Assembly: GCA_949825065.1 (NCBI GenBank)
Contig: OX463846.1
Span: 1,939,778-2,003,777 of the forward strand
Reading direction: 5' to 3'
Length of the DNA: 64,000 bases
DNA from: Odontocerum albicorne
Lineage: Eukaryota; Arthropoda; Insecta; Trichoptera; Odontoceridae
Shown: positions 38,864-51,101 of the stretch, piece by piece
Position numbering within the stretch: the stretch's first letter is position 1
How the letters are laid out: the number at the start of each line of letters is the position of its first letter
Position numbers and translations under genes: made by a program
The notes under the pieces: model-generated
What the model was told of the DNA's origin: nothing
Seen by the model: the letters and a program-made list of their open reading frames with translations, nothing else
Databases searched by the model: none

Positions 38864-39655
38864 TGAACATTAAATACATCCTCTATAGTTATAATGAACA
38901 TTCAATACATCCTCTATAGTTATAATGAACATTCAATACATCCTCTATAGTTATAATGAACATTCAACACATCCTCTATAGTTATAATGAACATTCAATA
39001 TATCCTCTAATTATAATAAACATTCAACACATCCTCTATAGTTATAATGAATATTCAATACATCCTTTTAAGTTATAATGAACATTCAATACATCCACTA
39101 TAGTTATAATGAATATTCAATACATCCTCTATAGTTATAATAAACATTCAATACATCCTCTATAGTTATAATGAACATTCAGTACATCCTCTATAGTTAT
39201 AATGAACATTCAATACATCCTCTATAGTTATAATGAACATTCAATATATCCTCTAATTATAATAAACATTCAATACATCCTCTAAAGTTATAATGAATAT
39301 TCAATACATCCTTTTAAGTTATAATGAACATTCAATACATCCACTATAGTTATAATGAATATTCAATACATCCTCTATAGTTATAACGAACATTCAATAC
39401 ATCCTCTATAGTTATAATGAACATTCAATACATCCTCTATAGTTATAATGAACATCCAATACATCCTCTATAGTTATAATGAACATTTAATACATCCTCT
39501 ATAGTTAAAATGAACATTCAATACATCCACTATAGTTATAATGAACATTCAATACATCCTCTATAGTTATAATGAACATTCAATACATCCTCTATAGTTA
39601 TAATGAACAGTTAATACATCCTCTATAGTTACAATGAACATTAAATACATCCTCA
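38864..39655. repeat. 31-bp tandem array
   Basis: About 26 copies of atagttataatgaacattca plus atacatcctct. A longer block containing the variants ctctaattataataaac and ccttttaagttata occurs twice (about 39000-39120 and 39245-39365), showing a higher-order duplication of about 245 bp. Confidence 0.93.
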
Positions 39656-41219
39656 CTTAGAACAAATTGTCAAGAAATATGTACTCGGACTTTTAGAAAT
39701 TTATTTCTTTTTATGCCCTCTTGCTTCTAATAATCTTTTGAATAAACTTTCGTCAACCAGTGGTTCTGAACACTAAATTGTTACTGGTTCTCGACATAAT
39801 AATATTGACAATTAAAATTTTTTGTACATTCAATGAAACTCTAGTTCACCCAACCATTTTTCCAGCCCTGTGTTATTATAAGGATACCATGATATACTTC
39901 TAAAACTACTATCATATAATCCTTTGGAAACTTTTGATATTGACCTCACGACACAACAGTGTCTTTATATACAAATGAACATGTGACAGGTTATACACGT
40001 ACTTAAAATTATTGACAAATAACACAACTTCATCTTGAACTAACATGAAGATACAAAAAGCAGTAGTAATAATAAATTACAGTCATTGTTTTAAAATTAT
40101 TTAATAATCTTTGAGAATCTTGTGGAAATTTTATGGATAGATATTGAGATATAGAAAACACATGGCCTCATTAGTAGAACGAGATGCAAGTTGCTTTGCA
40201 GAATTAAAACCTTCATACATGTTGATGCAGGGTTACTCAACTCCAGAGGCAAAGTATTGTCCTTAATGTTTTGTTTATATTACGTTATTTATATTAATAA
40301 AGGAGAGCACAGAGTTAGTAGCTATTTCTAAATATTGTTCTGATATTCTGGCGAATACTATATTTATACTTATATTAAAAATATCTAAATTGTTGCAAAA
40401 CTCCTTTCCAAGTCTTTGCATATATATGAATTATAGAGGAGTTGATTTTACATATAGTATAGCAATTTTCGGTATAAAAGGGATTGAGCTGTCTTGTGGA
40501 TCTAGTGGAAATACGAAATGAAATACGTGCGAGTGAGTGTGGTGTATCATTATGTTGATGTTTATGTGGCCATAATTTTTGCTCATTGTTTTAGTTTTAA
40601 AGAAATAATTATAAGTTAATTATACATTTTCTACCAATAATTGTGATACCATGGGTATACCCATGATACATGTACATACTATATATACCAGCTGTCATTG
40701 AATAGTTTAATGGTGTGTATGTTATTTTTCATCATACTACCAAAAAATACTTTGTATATATTATTTATAGTTGAGGTGTTCATTATTTAAGAGATTTTAC
40801 ATATAATTTTTTAAGTAAAACAATGTTTTTTCCACTTAACATAACGGTATTATAACTTGATGATAAGGTGAAGAGGGAAAGTATTTGTTGAGTAAATAAA
40901 ATTTTGAAGTTGGTTAGTTAATATGTAAAATAAGCAAAAATTACATTCCGCACAAATTAAGAAATTAGACTGGAAAGAAAATAATTTTATAAACTATAAG
41001 ACTATGTTTCATTAGGTAGGAGCTTGAATAAAATACAATATGTGCAATAAAATGGAGAGGAACTAGTCATTTGCGATTTGTGTAGTGTTCACGATAACCA
41101 TGTTATATCCAGACACTAAAAACTGCCTGTTCGCAATGTGCAGAGTATGGGCATGGGACTATTAGAGTGTTATGAAGGTTTTATGAGGAGACAGTGGATA
41201 TTACGATAAATCAGAAATA
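39656..41219. other. AT-rich spacer
   Basis: 1.5 kb without any recognised gene, repeat or terminal structure. Confidence 0.45.
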
Positions 41220-41302
41220 AGTAATTGTAAGAATAAAGATTGTAAGAATAAAGATTGTAAGAATAAAGATTGTAAGAATAAATAAAGATTGTAAGAATAA
41301 AA
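41220..41302. repeat. Short 15-bp tandem repeat
   Basis: Five copies of gattgtaagaataaa. Confidence 0.85.
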
Positions 41303-41391
41303 ACAGCATTGGAGGGATTATCTATCAACAGAAATGAGATTTTCAAAAAATATACACAGAAGAAAATGAAGATATAATGGACACAATCTTT

Positions 41392-41975
41392 ACTATACTT
41401 GAGAAATTGTAGCATGGTCAGTTCCCTGTGACAGTTCACAAATTGGTCCCAATACAACCTTGTAACGACATTCAGAAATTTTAATTATTTTATCAACTTT
41501 AATACAAGCCTCGATTCTAATAAATAGCAAGTTATTTAGGTAAATACATTACATAAAACTAACAATAATGACAAATTAATACATCTTGTTACAAATTAGC
41601 AAAAATGTGGCAGTTTGTTAAAATCAAATAATATTTGGTGACGTTTGTCAAAAGTCACTACGTTAGTCTGCATTGACTAGGGATGGGGTATACGATAATT
41701 GGATTTTAGATTTTTTTATACCTAAAATTAAATGTTTATAATTAGTATTCATTCATAGTGGATCTTGGCCTATTTAAAGATAGATACAAATCATACAATA
41801 CATTAGAAAGTCAGTATAATGATAATTAGGAATTAAAGTCAGTTTAGAGAAAAACAATTTTTTGATTCATAAAAAAACTATTCGATTTGTAAAAAAAACA
41901 ATTATACCCCATCCCTTTGAGACATGACATTTCAAATGTCACTAGAACCATCCTACATTTTCTCAAGTATAATAA
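41392..41975. mobile_element. TIR element related to the 51-kb MITE
   Basis: The ends tatacttgagaaattgtagc and (reversed) tatacttgagaaaatgtagg are inverted repeats. Just inside the left end is the 51-kb MITE terminal sequence (tgtgacagttcacaaat, caataca.ccttgtaacga). ~580 bp, no ORF. Confidence 0.65.
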
Positions 41976-42500
41976 AGTTTATTGCTATATAGGAAAGAAA
42001 AAAATAACGAGTATGGTTAACACCTGAATATATTACTAAAATTAAAAAAATTGACAATTATTTTAAATGATTACAAAATATTCTTTAATTAAATTTTATT
42101 TTTCATCATTACTTGGAATGAATTTTTACTTTATCATTAATTTATGCAGAAGTGTTCAGTAAAATTAATGTATGTTTAGTTTCTGCAATTTATAATTAGT
42201 TTATTATAATATTCTTTGTAAGGCAACTCTCATTTCAGATAACTGTATTTTTTTCAAATTAATGTGATTTTTTTTAATAAAGAGGACCATTATGCCATTG
42301 GATTATAAAATTTAATAATGAGAAAATGTTTATATTTAATTTATTAGAAATAAATCAATGAATTACTACATTATATTGAGGTTGGTTATTTTCAACTGTC
42401 TTGCATCACATTGAGACATTGAGTTTGATTAGCTCGCAAAAATTGTATCATTAAAACAAAAAAAACAATGACATCTTAAAAAATGTATCATGGCGTCTAC
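41976..42500. other. AT-rich spacer
   Basis: Nothing recognised. Confidence 0.4.
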
Positions 42501-42504
42501 CTTT

Positions 42505-42836
42505 TTGTGAAAACTCCAGTAGCTACATGCTATAGAAATGACTCCAAAACTCCAGTAGCTACATGCTACAGAAATGACTCCAAAACTCCAGTAGCTACAT
42601 GCTACAGAAATGACTCCAAAACTCCAGTAGCTACATGCTACAGAAATGACTCCAAAACTCCAGTAGCTACATGCTATAGAAATGACTCCAAAACTCCAGT
42701 AGCTACATGCTACAGAAATGACTCCAAAACTCCAGTAGCTACATGCTATAGAAATGACTCCAAAACTCCAGTAGCTACATGCTACAGAAATGACTTCAAA
42801 ACTCCAGTAGCTACATGCTATAGAAATGACTCCAAG
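42505..42836. repeat. 36-bp tandem array
   Basis: Nine copies of aactccagtagctacatgct plus a(c/t)agaaatgactccaa. The period is 12 codons, so the frame stays open (TPVATCYRNDSK repeated). There is no sign of a real gene around it. Confidence 0.93.
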
Positions 42837-42914
42837 TTGCTATAGAAAATACAATTACTTCAAGTGGCTATATGCTTTACTTATTTTTCTTTGTCTTCTT
42901 AAACTTTCTATAGA

Positions 42915-43040
42915 CTCAATAGACTGTTACTGTAGGATTGTCCTCCTGTGAAGCTCCAGCTAACTCTCCATCGTTTCGGGGTCTCCCTGGTGGACGCCGT
43001 CCATCCGGTACCCCATGCAGAGCTATGTATGCTATACAAA
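42915..43040 (-). pseudogene. RTE-type LINE C-terminal scrap
   Basis: The minus strand reads GVPDGRRPPGRPRNDGELAG, then ASQEDNPTVT. This resembles the P-P-G-R-P-x-K-R-W end of the copy at 50880-50970. Confidence 0.6.
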
Positions 43041-43074
43041 ATACAAAACTCTGTAATTTTGATACATTTTTATA

Positions 43075-43197
43075 CATAGGCAATCTACCCACTGTAACTT
43101 TTACATACATAGGCAATCTACCCACTGTAACTTTTACATACATAGGCAATCTACCCACTGTAATTTTTACATACATAGGCAATCTACCCACTGTAAT
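43075..43197. repeat. 33-bp tandem repeat, ~4 copies
   Basis: Unit atacataggcaatctaccca plus ctgtaacttttac. The 43200-43628 stretch that follows shows nothing recognisable. Confidence 0.9.
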
Positions 43198-43628
43198 TAG
43201 GCCATGGGCTTGTATCGGAAGAAATTGGCTTGTATCTGAAGAAACATTTTTAATATAAAATTGAAGCATGAGATACACATTTTATCGACTTCACATTTAA
43301 TACACATGACATTGATGTATTGATATTTTAAATACCACCTTTTCTGGATCCATTTAGATTCATTCTGAAGTTTGTCCAGACAAATATTTAATAAGCCCTC
43401 ACCAATATTATCGAAGAATCGAAGAAAAGAAAACAGCAGTAAGAACGTAACAAAGATAAGTGGTTTCCAAAGTAAGTAGTAATCTGGGGCGAGGTAGCCT
43501 GCTGTCAATTAGAAATCTAGCCTTATTTAGTTGAAGCTTCGTAGGGAGATATGTTATCAATAAGAATCAAAGTATTTATGGAAATAAATCAGCTTGTATG
43601 GAAAAATGATGAAAACTGAAATGAAGTA

Positions 43629-44491
43629 CAGGCGGACCTCGACTTTCGCACGTTCTACAATTCGCACAGTTCGCACAATTCGCTATTTCGCAAATTTAAA
43701 AAAATTCAATTTTTTAAAGATTTTTTGTCGATTTTTGGAAGAACTATAATATATGGAACACAATAAACAATACTGGAGACTTGTGGACTGAAATAAAAGA
43801 GTCAACAATGAAAGGTTCGTGGAAACAATTATGCCCACAAATGATGAGTGATATAATAAATTCTGAAGAAATTCCGGAAACTATCACAGATGAAATATTT
43901 AGCCTTATGAATGAACTAAACTTGGACGTCAACAACGAAGATGTTAATGAGTTGATTGAATCTCACTCAGTACCTCTGTCAAATGAATACTTAATTGAGC
44001 AACAAGAGTTAAATGAAATACACAATGAAAGTGAGGAAGAAGAAGCTGATATAATCGTCAAGACTTTAACAATCAAAAATATGAATGAAGCCTTCATGCA
44101 TCTTGACAATTTTATGACTATCATGGAAGGATGTGATCCCAATGGAGAACGTATATCTCAAGTACGTAGAGCGATTGAGAAAGACACAACATGTTATAGA
44201 ACTCTTTATCAAGAAAAGAAAAAAAAGAGGTGGTATTCAAATAACTCTTGACAAGTTTATAAAGAAAACACCTGAAAGCACTTAAACACGCCTCGTTAAC
44301 TTAATTATGTATATCATATTGATAAATAAATATTTTTAATATATTATTGATAAATAAATATTATTATTGATAAATATATATTTAAAAAGAGAACTTTTGA
44401 TGGCTTTTTTTTACATCCCTCTACTTTCGAACATTCAACATTTGCACACATTTTCAGGTACCAATTATGTGCAAAAGTCGAGGGCTGCCTG
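43629..44491 (+). mobile_element. Tigger/pogo-type DNA transposon, internally deleted
   Basis: Flanked by TA at 43627-43628 and 44492-44493. The inverted ends caggcggacctcgactttcg and (reversed) caggcagccctcgacttttg are the pogo/Tigger terminal sequence. The frame at 43781-44251 reads WTEIKESTMKGSWKQLCPQM, then NELIESHSVPLSNEYLIEQQ, then a Glu-rich patch and MNEAFMHLDNFM. This corresponds to the C-terminal part of a Tigger/jerky-type transposase. The DNA-binding and DDE regions are missing. The 863-bp length versus the usual ~2.5 kb also shows the deletion. Confidence 0.85.
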
Positions 44492-44683
44492 TATACTATT
44501 AAAATATTTTTTGTAAATAGCTTTTTATTTAATTTACCTGTCGTACCATCAACGAAAGAAAAAAATCCCAGATGATCAATCTCCTACAAAAAAAAATGAC
44601 AACTTAAAACTTTCCTACACACTTAACCTTTCATTTAAAATATGAAAGCAAACAAATTTATTTTTCCGTCTGTTTCCTTTTAA

Positions 44684-45292
44684 CCCTTACAGGCACAGGT
44701 AAACTTTACTTATTTATACTCAGGCTGCACAAAAAATAAAAAGTCAAGTTTCTCATTATTTTTTTTTAATGTGTTTGAAAAATGATACATACAAATGCTA
44801 AATTAACATATTTCCACTTCCTCGGTAGGTCAAGGAACTCCTGGTGAGGTGGTATAACTTATGTACCACTAGTCCATATTTCCACTGATACTTCTAATGT
44901 ACCACCAAATAATGCCGAAATACATCCAAGTAAAATAAATTTTTAACCTAAATATAAATTTACCACAATTACTGAAGTCAATTTTATCACAACACATATA
45001 TTTTTTTTTAAAATTTAATACAAATATATAACGTTTTCTTTTATACGCACAAGTCGGCACACCAAGAACAACTAACTGTCAATAATATTAGAAGCTAAAT
45101 GAATTTGAACAGGACCAGACCTGCAGCTGTACGGAAATGAGTCATAATTATTATATTATACGAAGTGGTACATAATCTGAGCGTTCGTGCAAAAATAGAG
45201 AGAGGTTTAATAAGTGGTACATTGCGTGTACCATTGTGTAGTACTGCGTCAAAAAATGTGGTACATAACGAGGACCACTAAGCCTGTAAGAG
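44684..45292. mobile_element. piggyBac-type MITE, copy 2
   Basis: 609 bp between TTAA at 44680-44683 and 45293-45296. Ends cccttacaggcacagg and (reversed) ctcttacaggctta. Sister of 17058-17667. It lacks the TACTCG insert of copy 1 and shows an uninterrupted ccgaaatacatcc at that point. Confidence 0.87.
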
Positions 45293-45296
45293 TTAA

Positions 45297-45585
45297 GCAA
45301 ATAGTGCTTTGTAGATTCCGTAACAATCCTGTGGCTCCAAATAACCGAGTAACCTTTCAACGTTAGTCAAAGCAACACTGTGATGTAAAATTTCTCTTGT
45401 ACGATGATACCGTCTTCCTGATCTGTATCATTGGAAGCTGCAGGTTCATTAGAAGTAACACATTGCACAATCTCTTCATCATTTAAATCTTTATATCCAA
45501 TCAAATTGTTATATACATTTAGCCAATCACGCATGATTTCAGGATTTTTTCCTTGCCCTGGTTAATCTGTTATCTGATAAAAGCG
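45297..45585 (-). pseudogene. Tigger/jerky-type transposase C-terminal remnant
   Basis: One minus-strand frame reads EIMRDWLNVYNNLIGYKDLN, then DEEIVQCVTSNEPAASNDTD, then QEDGII. A second frame gives ALTNVERLLGYLEPQDCYGI. The order D-E-E-I-V, acidic stretch, then A-L-x-x-V-E-x-L-L-x-Y-L-E-x-Q is that of Tigger/jerky C-termini. A piggyBac-type MITE abuts it. Confidence 0.65.
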
Positions 45586-46019
45586 ACCTTAGATAATTGA
45601 AAGTTTGTATCGACCCCGGATACTTCTACTGCTATCCGAAGAAACATCTCTCAGACACAGATTCAAAATAAACAAAGGAGACGTCCCATCAAGGGACTTA
45701 AATACAAAGACCTTAAATTTGAAATCAATCTGTTTGCGACATTTGAACTAATGCAGACTTTTTGAAATTTGACCACTATGACAATTTTTTATACGTCAAT
45801 TTTAAAGTTTTCTATTTAGTCCAAGACACCTTAAATAATCTTCACTTGCAAAACATCTTCAAATTATGAAATCAATATATTTATGCTGGTTCACAATGCC
45901 ACAGTTTCTATATTATAGTTGAATATGGAAAACACTCTAGACTCATTTTTGAGATGTCTTTATTCTTTCAACATATATGCATTTCAGGCAGGTTATTTGA
46001 ATTCCTCTTAATAACTTTC
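45586..46019. other. Spacer
   Basis: No recognised gene or repeat. Confidence 0.4.
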
Positions 46020-47195
46020 CCAACCACTTGTCTAAGATTCATTTTCAACCTACGTAAGTACGATCATATAACTTCATACCAGAAGGCATTTATTATTTAT
46101 TTATTATTTATTATTACACATGACAAGAAATATACACAATTTGCGAAAAAACAAAAGGTTATTTGATTTGGACATACAATTTTAATGGATCTGGGTTTGT
46201 TGCCTTTCATTTGTCGTATCCCCAGTAAACTAGGCTTTTGCCTGTATCTCACTGAGGATATTTAGCATGAAAAAATAAATCGATACTTCTTTCCGATTTT
46301 TGATTACACAAAAACAAAATCCCGTTGCACGCTCTCATCAACAAATGACAAACAGTCGCCCTTAGCTACGACTGGAAACATCATGCGAAATTCAACTCCT
46401 CACACATCATCACTCCAGAAGGACCAAAAATATTCATCCCACAATATACTGCACACAATCATAAGAATAAAAATTAAAATTAAAACAAAAAATACACAGA
46501 AACACAAATACAAAAACAACCAAAATTAAAACAACAAGAAGAAACCCACACTCACGAGCTCACACAAATCCTTTCAACTCGTCATTCATCCTGAACTGGT
46601 TGAATTGAACTGGTTGAATGTTAGAAATAGACACCAAATTCACATACGGTCTCTATTGTATAATACCCTTAACTGTCCAGCCGCCCCCTCTTATCTCGCC
46701 GAGAATTTTCAGAGTCTTTCCAATAATGGATTAGCGCTACGCTCAAACAGAGATTGTTTATTGGCCTTTCCAGTTCACCATGCAGTGATACTCTGGAATC
46801 AGTTACAAACCAATATATGACTCGCTCCGTCCTTGGCATGCTTTAAGAAGCAACTGAAAAACCTCTTAATTTCTAGTCAGTAAAATAACGTGTTTCATTC
46901 CTGATTTTTCTTTTCCTTTCCTCTTCACCATCCCTTCCTTTCCTTTTGATTGATGATATCTCACTTTATATGAAAAAGAATGTTCGGGTGACTGTCCATC
47001 TTTGTGGGGTTCGTGGGCATGTGTACACGTATATGTTTATGGATTTCGTGGGGATGGATAGTCATTTGAATGATTTATGTGACCACGTAACTTGGTTCAT
47101 TTACTTTTGTCTGGTTGGTTGGAAGAGATTGCCGCCTGGCAATAAGCCCGCCAGATTGTATTTGCAATAAAAGTGTTAAATAAATAAATCGCAAA
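46020..47195 (+). mobile_element. LINE-A copy interrupted by LINE-B
   Basis: The left part reads [20 protein letters not shown] at 46030-46093. After the insert, the right part at 46605-46820 reads NWLNVRNRHQIHIRSLLYNT, then LNCPAAPSYLAENFQSLSNN, then AVILWNQLQTNI. The 3' UTR and the cleanest LINE-A tail follow (ggttggttggaagagattgc, gcctggcaataagcccgcca, gtgttaaataaataaatc). It is dead through the insertion and small deletions. Confidence 0.85.
46094..46588 (-). mobile_element. LINE-B inserted into LINE-A
   Basis: Same sequence as 23480-23955, with its (aaat)n tail at 46094-46115 and its 5' truncation at about 46588. It splits the [15 protein letters not shown] junction of LINE-A, so LINE-B moved after LINE-A. 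Confidence 0.82.
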
Positions 47196-48008
47196 CCACT
47201 GTTTCAAATATATATATAGGTAAATGATCCCATATGTGCGTATATTATATGTATGAATATTAATTTGTAAGTATATTTTTTGCATTGTTATCAGCTTGTT
47301 CTCTATGGTTTGCCATTTCATCAAAACTATTTTAATTATAAATGTATTACGGATAGTTAATAAATATTAAAAGATAAAATATATAATAAGGAAGTGTTAT
47401 TTAATAACACTGAAAATATGGTCGATAGTTTCTCATCTAGAAGACTGTATAGTGTCGAAAAACGAACATTTACTCTTTCGACGGAGAAAAAGATCAAAAT
47501 GAAATAAGAGCCATCTATTAATGTTTACTATAAACATTTTTGTAATCACGAATTTCGCTAAGGTTAGAAAACATTTACATGTCAATACTTTCTGAATTCT
47601 TTTTCTTATATATCAATAGATGTCACTAGTATACGACAAAACTACAATGTCAATAATGCTATTTGCAAAAGATTACTTTATGTTACAAATTATTATATAT
47701 ATATATATAAGGACACATTGTTCCATAAATGAGATGACTTAGATAGGAAAAAACACGTTTTTATTTTTTAAATATTGTATAAACCCCGCTTACCTCTCGA
47801 TTTCGACCTTAACTGAAAACGAATCATACAATGAAAATGTATTGTTAAGAAATTAAAATATTTTATCTTCGCTACATGTGTTCCGTCTTAAGTCTCAGGA
47901 TAGGAGGTAGAAATACGTTAATCGGGGATTAATGAAATTAGTGGAATAACGAAAATGAAAATAGTATTTAATCAAATTAAAATAATATTTATTTATTTAA
48001 TATATATT
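47196..48008. other. AT-rich spacer
   Basis: A (ta)n run at 47690-47710. No recognised gene. Confidence 0.4.
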
Positions 48009-48870
48009 ATATAATTTTCTCAATTTGCTAGAATTGGAAAATAAAGGAATGGTGATTGATGGAAAATACCTGAGCCATTTGAGATTTGCAGACGATATCG
48101 TTATATTCTCACAAAACCCGAATGATCTTCAGCACCAACTGCAGGAATTGGCAGAGGTCAGCAAGGGAGTTGGTTTAAAAATGAATATTTCAAAAACTAA
48201 ATATATGATGAACGGCTTTGCTACCCCAAAACCAATAAACGTAGATGGAAAGCCGCTAGAATTTGTCCAGGAATATGTGTATCTGGGCCAACTTATTTCC
48301 TTTGTAGGTGGCATATCGGAGGAAATAGCACGAAGGACAAAACTAGCGTGGAGCTCATTTGGACGTTTGAACAACATCTTCAAAAGTGATCTCCCAATAT
48401 CCATGAAGCGAAGAGTTTACAACCAGTACATCCTTCCAGTACTTACGTATGGCTGCCAGACATGGACGCTCACAGTAAAGAACACACAAAAGCTCCAGAC
48501 CGCACAAAGGGGCATGGAGAGATGCATGTTAGGATATACTAAAAGACACCGTAAAAGAAACACGTGGATTCGCAATATAACAAAGGTAGAAGACGTTATA
48601 AAGTTGTGCAAAAGAATGAAGTGGCAATGGGCCGGACACGTAGCCAGAATGTCAGACTCCCGATGGACATCCGAAATAATCCAATGGTACCCATGAGGCA
48701 TAAAGAGGCCCAGAAGAAGACCGAAGGTACGCTGGATAGATGAAATCAGGAAGCATGGCAGCATCACATGGCATCAACGAGCAAAAAACCGAACTATTTG
48801 GAGTCAACTTAGGGAGACCTTCATCCAGCAGTGGATCGACCCTGGTTGACAATGATGATGATGATGATGA
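48009..48870 (+). mobile_element. RTE-clade LINE: RT palm/thumb and 3' end
   Basis: Frame 48025-48696 (223 residues) opens mid-protein at NLLELENKGMVIDGKYLSHL. It includes RFADDIVIFS with the catalytic FADD box, then GLKMNISKTKYM, YVYLGQLISF, YNQYILPVLTYGCQTWTL and WQWAGHVARM. After a stop it continues KRPRRRPKVRWIDEIRKHGS and ends in an (atg)n tract at 48855-48880, the short-repeat tail typical of RTE elements. The endonuclease and the first RT blocks are missing by 5' truncation. It has one of the longest clean frames in the window but is not autonomous. Confidence 0.9.
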
Positions 48871-49289
48871 TGATATAATTTGCTCAATGCCATGACTCTG
48901 AAAACAAAACAAAACATACTGTGACCGTGAAGTGTAAATGAAACAAAACATACGAGTATATGCAGAAGCTACTGTGTAACGTAAGTATTCCGATTTTGAA
49001 ACGCACGCTATGGAAGTAAAGTGAATCGGCAATTAGAGGTAAGTACTTGCAATATTACATAAGTTCGTATATTTTTGAAACTGAATATTTGCTTTATACT
49101 TTTTCACAAAACCAATTAATGTACATTTACTGTCATTCGTATATACTGAAAAATAAGGTAATTATCATATTATATGAAAAATCATACAATTTGATGTTTC
49201 TTGACGCATTGACTGCATAGAGTAAATAACACTCGGTGCGAATATTATCTTTAAATTTTATACAAAAAATAATCGTTTTAAAATATATG

Positions 49290-50160
49290 GAAGACACAGA
49301 TTGTCAGAAGAGGAGCGTGTTGCTGCAAATCGAAGAAAACCGGAGCAACGACGGCTACGGCGACAAACTATGTATATAAACACTGAACAAATACAATGCT
49401 TTAACCCTTCCTTCCCTGTGATGTGTAACTAGTACACATTTATTCTAAAAACTTTAATATCTCTTTAAATATAATAAATACTGGGTTCAGATTTTAGGTA
49501 TTCCTTCGTAATACATTTACGCATTGAATGAAAAAATAATATTAATAATAATTAGCACTTATCGGCCACATCAGAGATATTTTGTAAAAATCGGAAATAA
49601 ATTCACCAATACAATCAAACGTGTGCCAGTGTGTGACGTAGGTATATTCATTCTAAAAAACCGCCATGGGTGAGGAAGCGACGATATTCACGTCTCACTC
49701 TCACTCTACTTCGGTATATGGGAACGCAAGAAATATAATCTCAGTTTGCAGTTTTGTTTCTTCCGTCGAGGTATAACATACACAGTGTTAGTCCGTCTCA
49801 ACTCTCAGTAGCTCTAGGGCATCCAGTTGAGGTGGTCTCTTTGCCTGTTTTGTGAACGTCGGCCTATGTTTTTCTCATGTTTTCAGCAATTAAATTTCAA
49901 TTAATATCACTTTTGACTTCAAATTTAATTAATTTAAGTGATCGACAATGAATATTATCATTTTTTTCGATTTTAAATCGCTCTTTTTACATGTGTATTG
50001 ATGTGTATTGAATACACAGCACCGGAACGGGTGAATTTTTTTAGCACAGGAAGGGAAATGTTAATGAGGATCGAAGATCACTGATCTCCAATGAAGATCG
50101 GAGAAACCAAAATGAGATACGCTGGATACTATGGAAAAAGGGACTTGAATGCTTTTCGCA
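49290..50160 (+). pseudogene. Charged ORF fragment split by a MITE
   Basis: Upstream frame: RHRLSEEERVAANRRKPEQR, then RLRRQTMYINTEQIQCF. If the TTAA insertion at 49401-50064 is ignored, the same frame continues NEDRRSLISNEDRRNQNEI, then RWILWKKGLECFSQNNDDI. The E-E-R/R-R-x-x-E-Q-R style recalls the N-terminal charged repeats of Helitron helicase proteins. That is a guess from composition only. I do not recognise the gene. Confidence 0.35.
49405..50060. mobile_element. Second piggyBac-type MITE family
   Basis: 656 bp between TTAA at 49401-49404 and 50061-50064. The ends cccttccttccctgtg and (reversed) catttcccttcctgtgc are imperfect inverted repeats. No ORF. A remnant end occurs at 13395-13440. 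Confidence 0.7.
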
Positions 50161-50314
50161 AAACAACGACGATATAATATAAACCTATTATTTTATGTAC
50201 ATTGCGTATTAATGGAAATATTTACTTTTATGACTTTCGTTCGAGACTATTGTAAATTATTATTGCTACAATAATTTAATTTAAAAGAGGATAGATTTGT
50301 ATTATTGTGTTTGA

Positions 50315-51010
50315 TTCACAGAAATCCGAAGGATGTGCGAAGTTGAAGATATTGTCAGATGGGGACGACAGAGAAGAAGGTTCTGGAACGAACATGTATC
50401 CAGAATGGCGGAACTAAGAGCCGTAAGTATTTAAATTACAAAATTTAAATACTTAGGTGCTAGCATAATGTGTAATAATGACCTCTATGGCAAAGTGCTT
50501 GAACAATCACAAAAGGCCGCAGCTATTTCCGGATGTTTAAAGAACACTATCTGGAAAAAACAAGTATATGAACATCCAAAGCAAGGTGAGGGTATATGGT
50601 ACAAGACCTGTGTCCGCCCCATAATGACATACAGTATAGAGTCCCGAGTCGACATTGTCAGAACCAAAAATCTCCTTCGAACCAGCGAAATGAAGGTACT
50701 CAGGAGTATCGCTGGCAAAACCCTTCGTGATAGAGTAACAAACACAGAAATCCGAAGGATGTGCGAAGTTGAAGATATTGTCAGATGGGGACGACAGAGT
50801 AGAAGGTTCTGGAACGAATATGTATCCAGAATGGCGGAACCAAGAGCCGTAAGAATGACCAGGGACAGTATCTCCCAAGCGAGCAGACCACCAGGACGAC
50901 CTACCAAAAGATGGAAAGACAGCTGGCAGTCGACGTCACAAGAGGGAGACGATGATGCAGGACCATAACAGACCAACAGGCCTAAAAGAAGAGGAAGAAG
51001 AAGAAGTAAG
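50315..51010 (+). pseudogene. RTE-type LINE 3' part with (GAA)n tail
   Basis: Frame 50468-50968 (166 residues) reads [20 protein letters not shown], then [18 protein letters not shown], then RSIAGKTLRDRVTNTEIRRM, then [20 protein letters not shown], then [20 protein letters not shown]. It ends in (gaagaa)n at 50985-51006. A ~100-bp segment (50320-50420) is a duplicate of 50745-50850 placed in front, so the copy is rearranged. It is a sister of 27880-28500. No RT core. Confidence 0.82.
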
Positions 51011-51101
51011 TGTAATAATTGACAAATATTTGAGAATTATTTTCCGACATAGATTTGAATAAAACTACCAATTAGTTTTTAATAAAAGGGCAGCATGTAT
51101 A

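Noticed and set aside
42483..42845. 120-residue repeat protein TPVATCYRNDSK
   Set aside because: Created by a 36-bp noncoding array. No start context, no conserved neighbours.
48652..49032. 126-residue minus-strand frame
   Set aside because: Shadow of the RTE LINE coding strand plus its (atg)n tail.
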